Source: Orbilia blumenaviensis
Lineage: Eukaryota; Ascomycota; Orbiliomycetes; Orbiliales; Orbiliaceae
Assembly: GCA_036872755.1 (NCBI GenBank)
Contig: JAVHNS010000008.1
Span: 1,116,001-1,180,000, forward strand
Reading direction: 5' to 3'
DNA: 64,000 nt
Shown here: positions 36,241-47,173 of the stretch, piece by piece
Layout of the letters: the number at the start of each line of letters is the position of its first letter
Position numbering within the stretch: position 1 is the first letter of the stretch
Program-made: the position numbers and the translations under genes
Notes under the pieces: model-generated
What the model was told of the DNA's origin: nothing
The model's database searches: none
What the model saw: only the letters and a program-made list of their open reading frames with translations

Positions 36241-39200
36241 CTAGTCGTTCCGCTCCCACAAACTTCTTGTAAATTCCTCATAATCGAACTCCCCTGTAGC
36301 CTCGGTGTCCTCGTCATCGTAGGCATACTCCTCATCAACATAGTCATCTGGAACCTGATACTCATCTTGGCTATCTTCGGCATAATCCTCATACTGATCA
36401 GGATCATATTGATATTGGTACTGATCGTCGTAGTCATAATCCTCCTCGGCATCTTCATATTGATCATACTCTGAAGAGGACTCTGAGGGCGAGAGGACAG
36501 GCGAGGGTGACGGGGAAGGGATCGACGGTACAACCTCCACCTCTTGCTCAGCCACTACAGATTCCAAAACAGGGGCGGTAGTCTCGCTGGAGGGTTCTTC
36601 TTCTTCGGGTGAGGAAGTAACCGCGGGGGATTCAAGCTCCTTATTCATTGGTCCGAACAACACTTGTGGTCCGAATGGGATGCCGAATTTCTCGAAAAAG
36701 GATGATTTAAGATCCTTCAACTCGGTTTCCGGCTCCAGTACCTCCACTGGTACTTGGGGCAAATCAGTTGGACTATCCTCAGCATCGTGCGGTAAGGAAG
36801 GACCATAAGTGGCAGTTTCTTGTGCAGGCTCTACCAAAACTTCGGTTTCTTCGACTGTCTCCATCGTACCACTAGAAGGGACAGCATTATGGGATCCGCC
36901 GGAGCTTCTCGGTCGAGACCTGGACCTTGAACTACGCGAGGATGCCCTAGACCTTGATGCGGATCTGGACGGTGGTGGTCGGGAACTGGCCCTTCCATTC
37001 CTAGTTGGCGGCCGAGAAGGAGTGTCTTGAGGATCGGTATCAACATCCCCGGCCGGGGCGGTCTCAGGCTCGTCAACAGGGCCATTGCGTGAGGATGGGC
37101 GAGACTTGTAGTCATATGGGCGCTGTTGAGGGGTGTATCCAGTCCGGACAACTGGCTCTGGTAGCTCCTCACCCTCCTCTGGGACGGAGTCAATAGAGGC
37201 GCTTTGTCTAGAGACGGGGCGAGAGGCTTGCTCTTTTGATGGATCCTGGGTTTCAAGAGCCCCTGCTGGTTGGTCTAGTAATTCTTCTGCTGAGGGTAGT
37301 TCCGGTCCCAAAGGCTTTGGCCCCTGTACTTCCAGCTCGGCACTATCTGCTGGCGTGTGCTGTGGTTCCTCTGCACCATGGTATGGGGATTTCGAGGCTC
37401 CAGCATCGCTTGGCCCCAGGGGGCCCTGAGACGGTTCAACAACAGGAACTTGTACTTTACTAGGGCTTGCGGGGATTTCTCTAATCGGAGGTGGGAGCTC
37501 AAGATCGGGAATATCGCTGTTGTAAGCATCGAGACCGCCATCTCTGATACCTGTCTTGCCGACATCGATATCGCCTGCCTCAGACATGCGATCGTAATCA
37601 TCATAAACAGGCTTGTTTGGTTGGTGGTAGTAATCATAGGGTTGTTGAGCTACATTCTTTCTCTCCATCGACCGATCTCTTCGATGGGCAGCAAGAGGGG
37701 GCGACCGGGAACCAGCTCTTTCGTACCCTGTGTCATCTTCTTGAGGCCTCTGATCCCCTCGGCCCCTCACATCTTCACCACCAACCTTAGGCGACCTGGG
37801 AACAACGTTCGGAATAGGGGCATCTGATGACCCATCGTCCTCCAGCTCTAGATCAAGCCCAGATTTGATTGTCGCGAATTCAGGGCCTAGTAGATCCTCT
37901 TCTTCTTCTTCAAGATCCAACAAGTCGTCGATATCCGAATGTTGGGGCTGTTCAGTAGTGGTTTCTGGTGGTGTTAGACCCTCGCGCTCGTATGCGGCCT
38001 GCCTTATGGCAGCCGGGACATCCTCTGCCATAACACACTTTCCACCAACCTGAATCCCATATACAACACTCTCATGTTCGAGACCTCGGTTCTGAGCCTC
38101 TTGCCACTCGAGATTAGCCTTTTCCTCTACCGATATTGTTGGTTCAGGCGGTGGCATAGCCTTTTCAGCATCTGCCAGAACCTCTTGAACAATAAAGGGA
38201 GGAACAGGAGCATATTGAACCTCGAGCGGCATGGGGTTCAGGTTTGGAACAACTTGTTGCTGTTGTTGGAGGATCTGCATCTCCCTCATGACCTGGCTAT
38301 CCATGAAACTGCGTACCATATAATCGAGATTCCTTTGTTGAACATAACTGTTTACGCTGAACGCAATTAACCCTGCAAAGGGGATTGCGATAAGAAGTAG
38401 TGTTGGTAGCGGGATAGCTGCAAGGGTATCAATTGTTGGCTTAATCATGATGCGAAGTCTGTCGATGAAATTGTCTGGCAAAGTAATTTCTTTCTCTAGC
38501 GGCGAGGGTGATGACGAAGGTGTCTGCTTAACACTCCTCGACACGGATCTTCCTCGGGGAGACTCTTCTGTAGGTAGAGCTGGAGTTGTAGCTGATCCGC
38601 TGGACGAATTTTGACGTGAGTGGATCCGACTCCCTGGGAAGGACGTCGTGTCAAATGACTTGTCAAAGCTACGCCTTATGCTCCTTCTTCTTCTTTCCCT
38701 AGAAGAGGGTTCCTTGGTTGTCTGCGGCTGTGGGCTACCGGCTCGAGAGGCTATTGGAGAAATATCGGGGGAGATATCCGGGGAAGAGAACCTAGATAGC
38801 ATCGGCGACGGCCCAGCCGTCTTAGGAGTGACCGCCCGCCTATTTCTGAGAGGAGTAACAGTAGGTTTCTCATTCTCGGATGGGTATTGCGAAGTATCTG
38901 TGACACCTGATGAACGGATGCCCGCTTTGATTTCCGGCTCCTCGTCCGAAATATCAACAGGAATATTTTCCTTGTTATCAATGCTCTCATGGTGATTTTC
39001 TTTATCATCCTCCAAATCCCCAACAACCTCGGTCTCATCGGAGATAGCGAGGCCTACAATCGCTACGGCGTTCGGGGCCCGACTCGAGGTTGGCCGAGAA
39101 GCTGTCTTCTCGCTGGCGGCGTAGCTACTAAGTCCTGCTGGACTAATTTCCAGGCTAGCTCGGCGAGACGAGGGGTGTAGCCTGTGAGGGTTGGAGGTTT

Positions 39201-41088
39201 TTCGTTGCTCTGGAGATGGTGAGGGTGACACGGTGGAGATCCCTTCAGGTTCTGAGGAAGTAATAGCATCACTTTCCACACTCGTTCCGCGAGAAGAACC
39301 GACGATAGAATGGTGTATCGCAGTATCCATGGTGAAGGCGCTCAGTCTTCTGTCCTCTTCCTTTTCTGCAGACAATGCGGCTGGCGGGGAAGGCGATTTG
39401 ATGATTTCAGTATTCACCTGTTTCCGCGCAGTTTCCTCGTCTGTCGTCCAAGCATCCTCACTTTTGGACCTTCCAGTAGGCCTATCCTCCTTATCGTCCC
39501 CGTCTTCCCAAATTGGAACAAACTCCCCTTCCTCCTCAGTTGGCGGCTCAAAGATCGGAACCTCTGCGCCAAGTCCATCTTCATATATTTCCTTGACCTT
39601 ATCAGTATCTGGAAAGGGAATTTCTAGTTCGCTTAACGGCTCTTGTTTAATATAGTTGCTAGAAGCCCGACTTCTCAGGGAACCGCTGGGTACACGGGTG
39701 CCAGAAGTTTTCCTCCGACCAGCTGAAAGTCTCCTGCTCCTTGGTCTGGGCATCTCTTCGTCTGTAGTGGTTTCAACACCAGCTAACGGTTGGATCCGTC
39801 TCTTAAACTGGAAGCTACCTTGGAGACTTCTCTTTCCCTCACTACGCTGGGATGAGGGTCTAAGGCCCTTAGGTGGATCGATATCTTCATAACCAGGTGT
39901 GACGGTCACTTCGACATCTATCCTTTCCATTTCTTCCCAACTGCGACTCCAGGCGCCTGACCTCATCAGACCATTAGAAGCAAATATATTTATCGTATAC
40001 CACTTTTCAGTGTGCGTGTAAGGACGTCTATGCTTTCTCGGTCTCTCGTGTCGGCAAAATTCAGGTTTTAGGCGTCGTCGTGTACAAGTTGGACAATATG
40101 CCTCACCATCGTCATCTGAAGAGCCAAGATATGATCCTTCGGAATGTGATGCGCATTCATCTAAAGAGTACGTCGCTGACTTCTTGAAGGGCGGAGGGGT
40201 TTCTTGATCGAGACCAAGATTTTCGGCAATCATTTCTACGAGGGCATCGTAATCGTCGTTCGGGTGAGGCAGTAGAAGGCCACGCGCAACTACTGTTGGT
40301 GAAATCATCTTGCGCAAATGGTTGGCAAGAACGGATGACGCAGGACCTTGAGGCGGCAGTGGTAGAAGAGTAACGTGTAAAAGCACCAGTGGCGACGGAT
40401 CTGGTGAAGGCGCAATAGGAACATCCAGCATGCGACCCTTACGACTCGGAGACGGGTTGCTTCTGGGAAAGCCATGCTTGCTCTTCTTCTTTTTCTGCGA
40501 CGAAAATGGCGAAAAGATTGGGACATCTTGAAAAACAGAGCTTAAAGTCCCACCACGGGATGATAACCGACTTCCCGAAACATATGGACTCGACGATTCT
40601 GAAACGGCAGATGGCAAGACCATACCATTATCGCCAGCTACCCGTCCGGCGGTATTAAGTGTTGCAGAGCGAATGGAAGGCCCAAAAGGGTTTGGCGGCG
40701 GAGTGCCAGATCTCTCATCATCAGAGTCCCTTTCTGTTAACCGAGAGTAATTTCTGGGACCACTAAAATGATAGTCCGGAATGGAGGGAGGGCGAAGAGG
40801 CGATTCTGATTCGGAAGTACTTTGTTCGAATATCGCGTCGATTTCTGTGTCGTCTTTACTAGTAGTTTCTAGGAGAGTATCATGGGAAGTCTCTGACGGC
40901 AGAGCGACTTCTTCGGGGAAGGTGGAGAGGTCCCCGTCCTCATTGTCGATTGATCCGCCCAGCGACATATCTGGGAACATAGTCTTCTTAGGGCTGGCCA
41001 TCTTGGAACCGCCGTCGTCGGTGGGTGGAGTGCTCCGTGTTGAGGAAAGAGAGGGACGCGATGAAGCGGAGCGAGATGAGGGAGGCAT
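36241..41088 (-). CDS. large low-complexity protein with one membrane segment and a Cys/His cluster
   Basis: Single open exon, 1615 aa. The N terminus is Ser/Pro-rich and disordered. A better-ordered block at about residues 230-400 contains LVLLHVTLLPLPPQGPASSV, DYDALVEMIAENLGL, a Cys/His-rich stretch YCPTCTRRRLKPEFCRHERP and KWYTINIFASNGLMRSG. One strong hydrophobic segment, IPLPTLLLIAIPFAGLIAF, lies near residues 886-912. A Gln-rich helix, an Arg/Ser (RS-like) stretch near 1370-1400 and an acidic Asp/Tyr-rich C terminus ending EFTRSLWERND follow. I recognise no named family. The topology suggests a single-pass membrane protein with two large soluble parts. ATG 41088 is the first in frame; no introns are needed. 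Many reverse-strand frames inside it are shadows. Confidence 0.85.
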   Translation of the reverse strand: MPPSSRSASSRPSLSSTRSTPPTDDGGSKMASPKKTMFPDMSLGGSIDNEDGDLSTFPEEVALPSETSHDTLLETTSKDDTEIDAIFEQSTSESESPLRPPSIPDYHFSGPRNYSRLTERDSDDERSGTPPPNPFGPSIRSATLNTAGRVAGDNGMVLPSAVSESSSPYVSGSRLSSRGGTLSSVFQDVPIFSPFSSQKKKKSKHGFPRSNPSPSRKGRMLDVPIAPSPDPSPLVLLHVTLLPLPPQGPASSVLANHLRKMISPTVVARGLLLPHPNDDYDALVEMIAENLGLDQETPPPFKKSATYSLDECASHSEGSYLGSSDDDGEAYCPTCTRRRLKPEFCRHERPRKHRRPYTHTEKWYTINIFASNGLMRSGAWSRSWEEMERIDVEVTVTPGYEDIDPPKGLRPSSQRSEGKRSLQGSFQFKRRIQPLAGVETTTDEEMPRPRSRRLSAGRRKTSGTRVPSGSLRSRASSNYIKQEPLSELEIPFPDTDKVKEIYEDGLGAEVPIFEPPTEEEGEFVPIWEDGDDKEDRPTGRSKSEDAWTTDEETARKQVNTEIIKSPSPPAALSAEKEEDRRLSAFTMDTAIHHSIVGSSRGTSVESDAITSSEPEGISTVSPSPSPEQRKTSNPHRLHPSSRRASLEISPAGLSSYAASEKTASRPTSSRAPNAVAIVGLAISDETEVVGDLEDDKENHHESIDNKENIPVDISDEEPEIKAGIRSSGVTDTSQYPSENEKPTVTPLRNRRAVTPKTAGPSPMLSRFSSPDISPDISPIASRAGSPQPQTTKEPSSRERRRRSIRRSFDKSFDTTSFPGSRIHSRQNSSSGSATTPALPTEESPRGRSVSRSVKQTPSSSPSPLEKEITLPDNFIDRLRIMIKPTIDTLAAIPLPTLLLIAIPFAGLIAFSVNSYVQQRNLDYMVRSFMDSQVMREMQILQQQQQVVPNLNPMPLEVQYAPVPPFIVQEVLADAEKAMPPPEPTISVEEKANLEWQEAQNRGLEHESVVYGIQVGGKCVMAEDVPAAIRQAAYEREGLTPPETTTEQPQHSDIDDLLDLEEEEEDLLGPEFATIKSGLDLELEDDGSSDAPIPNVVPRSPKVGGEDVRGRGDQRPQEDDTGYERAGSRSPPLAAHRRDRSMERKNVAQQPYDYYHQPNKPVYDDYDRMSEAGDIDVGKTGIRDGGLDAYNSDIPDLELPPPIREIPASPSKVQVPVVEPSQGPLGPSDAGASKSPYHGAEEPQHTPADSAELEVQGPKPLGPELPSAEELLDQPAGALETQDPSKEQASRPVSRQSASIDSVPEEGEELPEPVVRTGYTPQQRPYDYKSRPSSRNGPVDEPETAPAGDVDTDPQDTPSRPPTRNGRASSRPPPSRSASRSRASSRSSRSRSRPRSSGGSHNAVPSSGTMETVEETEVLVEPAQETATYGPSLPHDAEDSPTDLPQVPVEVLEPETELKDLKSSFFEKFGIPFGPQVLFGPMNKELESPAVTSSPEEEEPSSETTAPVLESVVAEQEVEVVPSIPSPSPSPVLSPSESSSEYDQYEDAEEDYDYDDQYQYQYDPDQYEDYAEDSQDEYQVPDDYVDEEYAYDDEDTEATGEFDYEEFTRSLWERND

Positions 41089-42749
41089 GGTGTATTAGGC
41101 ACTAATGGGGGGGTGGTGTTCGAAAAGCGCACCAATGGCAGTCTACGACGTGACGCAAACAAACATCGACAACAGACAACAAACAACAAAAGCGATCAGG
41201 ACCCGCTCCCGTTGATAGTAGACGATCCGGCAGCTGTCAGGATATCGCGAGATCGCAGAGGGTATCGGTATCCGGTATATAGGTAAGTAGGTACCAATTT
41301 GATATGGAAAGAAAAGAGAAAAGAATGAGGAACGGGAATCCAAAATGTACAAGGTCGAAGCGGGCCAGCTGCTCTTCAGACTCGTTCGGGTGAGACGAAC
41401 AGCTGCAAACGGCAAATTAATGGGAATGTCTTTTTTCTTTTACTTGAGGTCGGACAGGAACAAAGCGAGGGCGAAGACCGGCCGGGATGAGGTTTTAACA
41501 GCATTCCATCGACACTGTGTTTTCGTCTGCAGCTGCCCCAAAACAGGCAGTTTGTTTACCGCATGGCGCAGACTGCTTGTTGTGACGCTACCAGAACAGG
41601 CAGTGTTGGCGATATTGGCTAGACAACCCCAACGTCGGTGCCAACACAGAGCTCCACTCTGCCGGCCCACCACCAATCAGGACTCGTCCTCCCAGCGGCC
41701 TGATAGCAACTGCAACTCTGGCTTATCGCCTTTCACATTGCATTTTGTGGTATGTGCAAGGGCAGCCTGCTGCAAGTGACAGACAGACTGCCCGCTCTGC
41801 GACGGTGGATCTGCCCTTATCGATTATCGCGGTCATACAGGGACTAGTAACATACGAGCACTATGTAAATACACAGAGGCGCTGGTAACGTGCGACTCCT
41901 GATGCTGCCACACACGGCTACAATATCAACACACAACAACGTGTATGTCAACAATTAAATTGCATCTGTATGCATGCATGCACGAGTATTCGCGTCCATG
42001 TGTGGGCTCAGGCTAACGTGAGCTCAGGCCCTGTGTAACGCAAGACAAGTAACGTTTCCCAACGATGGGGGGGCTCGGATCGGCCGCGTCTGATATTCCA
42101 GACCTTGATAGTACTTTTTATGAATTCATTCATGTGTTGACTTATGACGATCATGCATGCGCATCTCAACCAGCAGGTGTCTGACCCAACATACGGCCTT
42201 GTTTGTGTTTGTACTCTTGACCATCAATACAGACAACGAGTTGTTTTAACGGCTCCTTTCATAGGGCCAAACGCTGGCCTTCCAGAATGACCCAGTTTAA
42301 ATTGGCTAGGACGATGTGAACCCAATTATATCTCCCAGACCAGCTAGCTGTGTGCCCTGTGGTTGCCGATTTTAACTCCCAGCACTCCACAACTAAAGTT
42401 CACCAGGTCCCAGAAAAAACTGTGTTGGCACCGGGGATTACGTACTTCCAAATGTTCAATAGGGCGCTGTTCTCCCTTCAAAATATCGGCAGATAGGACT
42501 TCCGAATATTTATAAGGATCAGGCTTGTCTCTCATAACATCACATCAGGCCGAAATTTAGCCTGTCGCCTACATCAGATACAGATTGTACGGTTTTCAAC
42601 ATCGGACAAACGCACAAACAACATCTGCCCGATTCCAGCTGTAAGACTCTCACCAGGCCTCTGCTTATATACATCGCATCCGCGGAATTTTTTAAGCCAC
42701 GGGTATTAGCCAAGCCGGTGTCCTGTACTGAAGGTACGAGAGCCAAACT
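41089..42749. other. intergenic between divergent genes
   Basis: 1.66 kb shared upstream region of the 1615-aa gene and the Zn2Cys6 gene. The part next to 41089 is rich in ACAACAAAC-type words, a likely leader. The 144-codon frame at 41345-41779 has no motif and lies in this upstream region. A small TGCATGCATGCA run is near 41972. Confidence 0.5.
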
Positions 42750-44133
42750 ATGTCACGTCGTTCCCACCGAAAATCGAGAAACGGATGTCTACAATGTAAG
42801 AAGCGTCATATCAGGGTAAGAGATTCACGTTTATAGCTATTGTAACTCAAGAACCAGTAACTTTCCAAGGCCTCGTTAATTCGAAGATATAACTGGCTAA
42901 TTACCAATATGTCAACCGACCCGCTTGCAAATTTAGTGTGACGGATTCGCACCAATATGTGCAAACTGTCGTGGAGCAGAGCTTGAGTGTTCCTATCTAA
43001 ACAACCGCACCCCACCGGTATTCCTCGCCTTGCCAAATTCCCGTGCAGGCGCAGGCACATATGCAACCTCTCCCAGCTCCGCTTCGAATAATTCGCCGGC
43101 ACCTTCTATTTCAAGCTCGGAATCTAGAACATCGAGGCAAAATGAGACTCATGCCGCTCCATCTGTCACATTACCTGGACCAAGAGTCCAAATTCAGACC
43201 AATACGCAAGATGCCTTCAGCATAAACGAGACCCATCTAGAGTTGTTCATGAACTTATCGAGCCGCGAATTTCGTGCTGCAGAAGACCCAACCCAACCAG
43301 AATATATACCTACGGCAGTGTATATCCAACACGGCCTATCCACCCCCTACCTAATCCACCAAATGCTTGCTATGTCGGCATTACATCTAAGTACAACCTT
43401 CACCGACCCTCAAAAGATCAACTACTACCATTCTTATGCTACCGGTCTCCAAAATCGTGCATTGTCGTTATTCAACCAAGCCAACCCAGTATTAGAAGTA
43501 ACATCATCAAATTGTATCCACATGTTTCTATTCTCGTCCGCAGTTGGCGTCCATTTACTATCCGACACACTCCACTATCAAGTTGAAAGTCTCAATTCTT
43601 TCATCGAAAGATTTACCCACGACATTAATGTCTACCGCGGTGTGCTAGCCGTAGTCAACCAATGTTCCCCGTTACTCCGTGAGCAGGAATTGGCGCCACA
43701 ACTAACGTTATCCCAAACATTCTTAAAGCTACCGGAACCAACCGGCTCAGAATGCAACGACCTTCTAAATCTTATAAACGCAGCAAACATCCCAGACACA
43801 TCTAGGGAGATATACCGGGAGACTTCGATAGAGTTACAACGTATATTTGATGCCGCGCAGGGGAAATCTAGGGTTGCAGTGGTTTTTACTTGGTTGGTGC
43901 TTTTGTCGCCTGACTACGTAAGCTTGCTGCGCCAAGGCGAGCCGGAGGCCCTGGTGGTGCTTGCTTACTATGCAGTTCTATTGCATAGAGGGAGGCATAT
44001 GTGGTTAATTGGAGACGGTGGTCGGTTTTTAATCGAAGCGATCGCTGATAAATTGGGTGAGGGTTGGCGGCCGTGGTTAAGATTTCCGATCGAGGCGTTG
44101 GATGAGCGGGATATTCCCCTTGCTCTCGACTGA
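42750..44133 (+). CDS. Zn2Cys6 transcription factor
   Basis: Two exons, join(42750..42815,42937..44133), 420 aa. The zinc cluster is at residues 13-40 with spacing C-x2-C-x6-C-x6-C-x2-C-x6-C. It is split by a 121-nt intron between RHIR and CDGF, so a single-frame reading would miss it. A Ser/Asn/Pro-rich linker follows. The rest is a helical regulatory region (THLELFMNLSSREF, LIHQMLAMSALHLST, then a C-terminal RGRHMWLIGDGGRFLIEAI block) like that of sterol-uptake-type (UPC2-like) fungal regulators; this subfamily call is tentative. Targets unknown. It lies 0.9 kb upstream of, and in the same direction as, an RTA1-like lipid transporter gene. Confidence 0.9.
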
Positions 44134-45026
44134 ATGTACCATATATATTCTTTTCACTAGATCCTTAGAGAGTATTGTAATCCATAGTATGCACCTTGAT
44201 AATATCACTTCATAGACTTTTGCGCTCTCGATCTCAAGTCGGCAATTAATAGTCGTATTTAAAATCGGGATATCCGATTCCAAGTGAGAATTGAATGGTG
44301 ACTGTTGTTGCAAAGTTATATCATCGAAACTTCTACCGTGCCTGGCTGTAGATATAGTCTTCTTTCGATCGTATTTTGTCCACGTTGAAACTGCATGGCT
44401 TAGTTGATCTCGGAGTAATCAAGCTATACTGCCCGTTGTGGAGCCCACAATACTTGCACCTACTGACGCATCCATGCAATATTAGTGCACAGCCAACCCA
44501 CGCCATAGACGAAACAAGCGCCAAGACTTATTAACCTCCCACCAAAAGGTCTCGTACACTAAACTATAAACGGCTTAGCGTATAAAGGCTAGTCTTAATA
44601 TGGTCTTATACGCGTACACTAGGCTACTTCTGGTCGGGCTAAGTCGCCTGCTCCGACATTCGATACGTATATCTCCAGAATACCGACATCATAAGGAGGT
44701 TTGTAGGGCTGTTATTTACCAACGTTATCTTGAGTTTTTGAACTTCAAGGGAGTTGAGGATAAAGGTATAAGTATTGTCAAGATCTTCATTTTAAGCTAT
44801 TTTTCTCCAGCATCTTTCCCAACATCAGTTCACATCGTCTTCATTGAGAATACAGAAACCGATACCTCCTCGCCCTGATATACCTTCTTCCACATTATTT
44901 TTCCAGTTCTTACTAGTTATTTAGAGATTACAATCTCCATTATTTTACATCTATTGTTCCAGCTTTCAATTCTTCAATATCTATTGGAATTATCATTTGA
45001 ATCGATCTACAAACTACTACTGAGCT
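44134..45026. other. intergenic, no supported gene
   Basis: Between the regulator and the RTA1-like gene. The last 150 nt are T/C-rich, consistent with a leader. A frame at 44600-44878 has no recognisable content. Confidence 0.5.
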
Positions 45027-45990
45027 ATGGTTGAACTTCGACCCGTCGATGGTAGTGATGTTTTTTTGTGGAAATACCTACCGTCAATTCCAGCAGCTGC
45101 ATTATTCCTCGTCCTCTTCGCGATAGTCACAGCATTTCATTGTTATCGAATAATCAAGGCTCGAACATGGTTCTGCACAGCCTTTGCCATTGGCGGAATA
45201 TGTATGTCTCAACTCCTTTAATCCTCATCTTGAATATCGAAATTTCCAAACTTACTGACATTAAATAACAATAACAGTTCAAGTAGTCGGCTACGGCGTC
45301 CGCATCTACTGCCACTACCACACTGAGCAAATCGCCTCCTACGCAGTCCAAAGCAGCTTCATCATCCTCGCACCCGTATTCTACGCTGCCTCGATCTACA
45401 TGGTCCTCCGCCGTCTCATCCGATCGATCAACGGCGACCGATTCTCAGTCGTCCCAATAAGATGGTTAACTTGGATCTTTGTCGCCGGTGATGTTATTGC
45501 CTTGAGCATCCAAGGAAACGCCGTCGGACTCACCTTCAAAGCTAGTACTCAAAAAATTGGCGAATGGATTATCACCGCAGGGTTAATTGTTCAAGTCCTT
45601 ATCTTTGGGTTCTTCATTTACGTCTGTAGTATCTTTCATGTTAGGATGAATAGGGACCTCAACGAAAACCCAAGGAGTGGTCCCCATTTGACGATTCCAT
45701 GGCGTGCCGGGTTGAAGATGCTCTATGCCTGCAGCGCATTGATCATGGTCAGGTCCGTATTCAGGGTTATTGAATACGTAATGGGTGTCGATGCATACCT
45801 GCTTGCGAACGAATGGCCATGGTATGTCTTTGATGCGGTATTGATGTTTGCGACGCAGGTCATTTTTGTGGTTTGGTTTCCAGATCAGTTCAAGGTTCAG
45901 GAGGTTGGGCTGAAGAGCGAGGGGGAAAGTGAAGATGGGCATATGCTTGTTGAGGGAGCAGGCAGTAATAGGGCTTTCGGCAATTGTTAA
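45027..45990 (+). CDS. RTA1-like seven-helix membrane protein (lipid-translocating exporter family)
   Basis: Two exons, join(45027..45201,45278..45990), 295 aa, normal for the family. Seven hydrophobic segments are visible, from YLPSIPAAALFLVLFAIVTA to YVFDAVLMFATQVIFVVWF. RTA1 hallmarks are present: GYGVRIY in helix 2, IILAPVFYAASIYMVL in helix 3, GDVIALSIQGNAVG in helix 4, RSVFRVIEYVMG in helix 6, and the NEWPWYVFDAVLM loop. The family includes yeast Rta1 and Rsb1 and is linked to sphingoid base and sterol/azole stress; the substrate here is not predictable. The 76-nt intron (GTATGT...CTTACTGAC...CAG) lies in helix 2. The tail is short and acidic. Plasma-membrane location is inferred. Confidence 0.94.
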
Positions 45991-47173
45991 GTCAGATGGT
46001 TGTTTGCGAAGAATTATATAGGTTGTGGGGTTATACGATAGAATTACATGGGGTATGTAAGGGAGTATATAGGAGGAGCTCGGATTTATCTGGTCTTTAT
46101 ATTCGGCTGTATTTCAAGTTTTCAACAACTATAGATGTTTGTTTCGCATTGTTCAAACTGGCGTTATTAGAATTAAATTTATCGATCAATCTTGCTAGCC
46201 TAATATTATATCCAAAAATACCCTTATCTGCTCGTAAAGCCGCCTGCCATAAATTAAAAGCATCGCTGTTCCGTGGCGTCGACAGAAGTCAATGTTCCAC
46301 AGGACAGCGAGCAAGGGCAGTTTCTTAACCGAAAGGAAGAATGCAACAGCCCAAATGTGTTGCCTCAGCTTCTCTGAAACGTGTGCCCCCACGTGAGCCG
46401 TTTTGTGTTGCTTTTGGCGTAAGTTAAGTTAGCTTATTCGGATTCCATTGCTGCAGAGAGCGCCGGCCTCGAATTTGAAGGGCCCGAAACTTCGCGGCTT
46501 CCTTCCTTCCTTTGTGGTTATAAATCGGAGCTTACTTGGAACTGCCCTAGTTAGTAAGCTTCTGAGCAGTGAAAGGAATGAGATTGCGCAAACCGTAAGA
46601 CGAAACGGTTTGGCACATCGGATTCATGTCCCTCACAATTGCAATTGGTCAGGCCCTGAACGGCGACCCCTGCTAAAACGCTGTAGCATGTTGCTGTGTG
46701 ACCACATTCTCAAATCTCTCAAATCCTTTTGTGTCGCGCAAAGCTCCTTGAACCCGGCCAATGCAGTCAATTTGAGATATCACGCCGACAATTATAAAAT
46801 GACCTTCTGGAACCGACAAAACGTAGAGCTTACGCTGCATTAATTGCCTAGCTATGAGACTTGGTTTCCTTTTAGATTTGGATTTGAATTTTGCGCCATG
46901 CAATGTGTTCGGTAGCTTAGGCCTGGTCCGCGCTATTCTGCGCAACCGGCGACAGGGCAACAATTTTCATTCATTGCAATTGCTAACAAGGTTATCGCAA
47001 TTATATTACGTATCTTTACCCACCGACGGCGCTGGAGAAAAATTGTTATACGCGGCCCAACATAAAATATAGGCCCCAACCTATACGAAATTATCCCAAA
47101 CTCCCGTCTTCAATATTTCTATCCCGGAAATTCCAGCTCCCGTCGACGAATTTACCCAGTATAGTAATTAAGT
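45991..47173. other. intergenic, no supported gene
   Basis: 1.2 kb before THI6. A 131-codon frame at 46448-46843 and reverse frames have no motif. I looked for TPP riboswitch elements upstream of THI6 and did not see them. Confidence 0.5.

Noticed and set aside
41345..41779. 144-codon open frame upstream of the 1615-aa gene
   Set aside because: No domain, unusual composition, and position in the likely promoter or leader of the divergent gene.
46448..46843. 131-codon open frame before THI6
   Set aside because: No motif and an equally long reverse frame; no leader-like sequence in front.
45991..47173. TPP riboswitch upstream of THI6 (also checked before the THI20-like gene)
   Set aside because: The conserved CTGAGA and pyrophosphate-side core are not present together in either upstream region or in the first introns.
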